Shown piece by piece: positions 63,870 through 64,000 of a stretch of 64,000 nt of DNA. This stretch comes from Alphaproteobacteria bacterium. Lineage in GTDB: Bacteria > Pseudomonadota > Alphaproteobacteria > JAUHZC01. Location: NCBI GenBank assembly GCA_030425805.1, contig JAUHZC010000003.1, positions 188,701 to 252,700 of the forward strand. Direction: 5' to 3'. The translations under genes were made by a program, and so were the position numbers. The first letter of the stretch is position 1. The number at the start of each line of letters is the position of its first letter. The notes beneath the pieces were generated by a model. That model searched no databases. It was not told the DNA's origin and worked only from the letters and a program-made list of their open reading frames with translations.

Positions 63870-64000
63870 ACGCTTGATACATCAGGTTCAGGGTGCAACC
63901 TGCCTCACGATTATCCTCCTGAGTTTTGGTCTGTGGGTAGGAAAGAGTGTATTTTCTTTTTCGCAGGCTTACAGTCCTCTCGTTCTCATCGGCATCCTAA
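63862..64000 (+). CDS. Membrane protein, N-terminal part, possibly CcmB heme exporter permease
   Basis: Open from ATG 63862 to the window end, 46 residues. MLRRLIHQVQGATCLTIILL and a hydrophobic run FGLWVGKSVFSFSQAYSPLV suggest a membrane protein. Overlap of 8 bases with the CcmA-like gene argues for CcmB, but the piece is too short to confirm; an LptF-type permease is the alternative. Confidence 0.5.

Overview
The window looks like a chromosomal segment of an AT-rich alphaproteobacterium, possibly a host-associated lineage such as Holosporales or Paracaedibacter-like bacteria. The lineage is inferred from recognisable housekeeping genes: SecB, an NDUFS4-type complex I subunit, a fused indolepyruvate ferredoxin oxidoreductase, MreBCD-PBP2-RodA, and a palindromic repeat carried in frame inside a gene, as in Rickettsia. 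No rRNA gene, complete tRNA, integrase or CRISPR array was seen.

Region 1 (1-25.2 kb) is a surface polysaccharide locus. At the left edge is the start of an MBOAT acyltransferase, then rfbDCAB for dTDP-L-rhamnose, all on the minus strand. A tightly coupled plus-strand operon (4.45-15.3 kb) encodes two family 2 and one family 4 glycosyltransferases, a flippase, a polymerase-like membrane protein, a nucleotidyltransferase plus alkaline-phosphatase-fold pair, and a CDP-6-deoxyhexose branch (rfbF, rfbG, cupin epimerase, reductase). A convergent minus-strand operon (25.2-15.4 kb) encodes a WbpG/HisH/HisF-type amidotransferase set, a two-domain oxidoreductase, a heparinase-like protein, a glycosyltransferase, and WecB/WecC. 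Three of these genes carry in-frame runs of nine G, which suggests phase variation.

Region 2 (25.47-43.8 kb) is accessory. Two near-identical 33-nt tRNA 3' fragments lie 15.1 kb apart in direct orientation. Each is followed by a copy, one badly eroded, of a HAD phosphatase and XRE regulator module. Between them is an eight-gene operon: a divergent B12-type ribonucleotide-reductase-like enzyme, a DegT/StrS aminotransferase, a DUF4743-Nudix protein, an isochorismatase-fold hydrolase, complete HypE and HypF, and a dedicated CarA/CarB pair. An EamA permease and an EEP-fold hydrolase follow. No hydrogenase or HypABCD gene is present. Carbamoyl phosphate (CarAB) could feed HypF and then HypE to make an enzyme-bound thiocyanate, so this may be an undescribed pathway that installs a cyano or carbamoyl group on a small molecule.

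Region 3 (44-64 kb) is mostly housekeeping: an AsmA-like giant, secB, uvrB, tyrS, an Nfu-type scaffold, indolepyruvate oxidoreductase, cspA, the rod-shape operon, and ccmA with the start of the next gene. Within it are two isolated type VI secretion parts: a TssE-like baseplate protein overlapping the NDUFS4-type gene, and a PAAR-like tip protein divergent from it.
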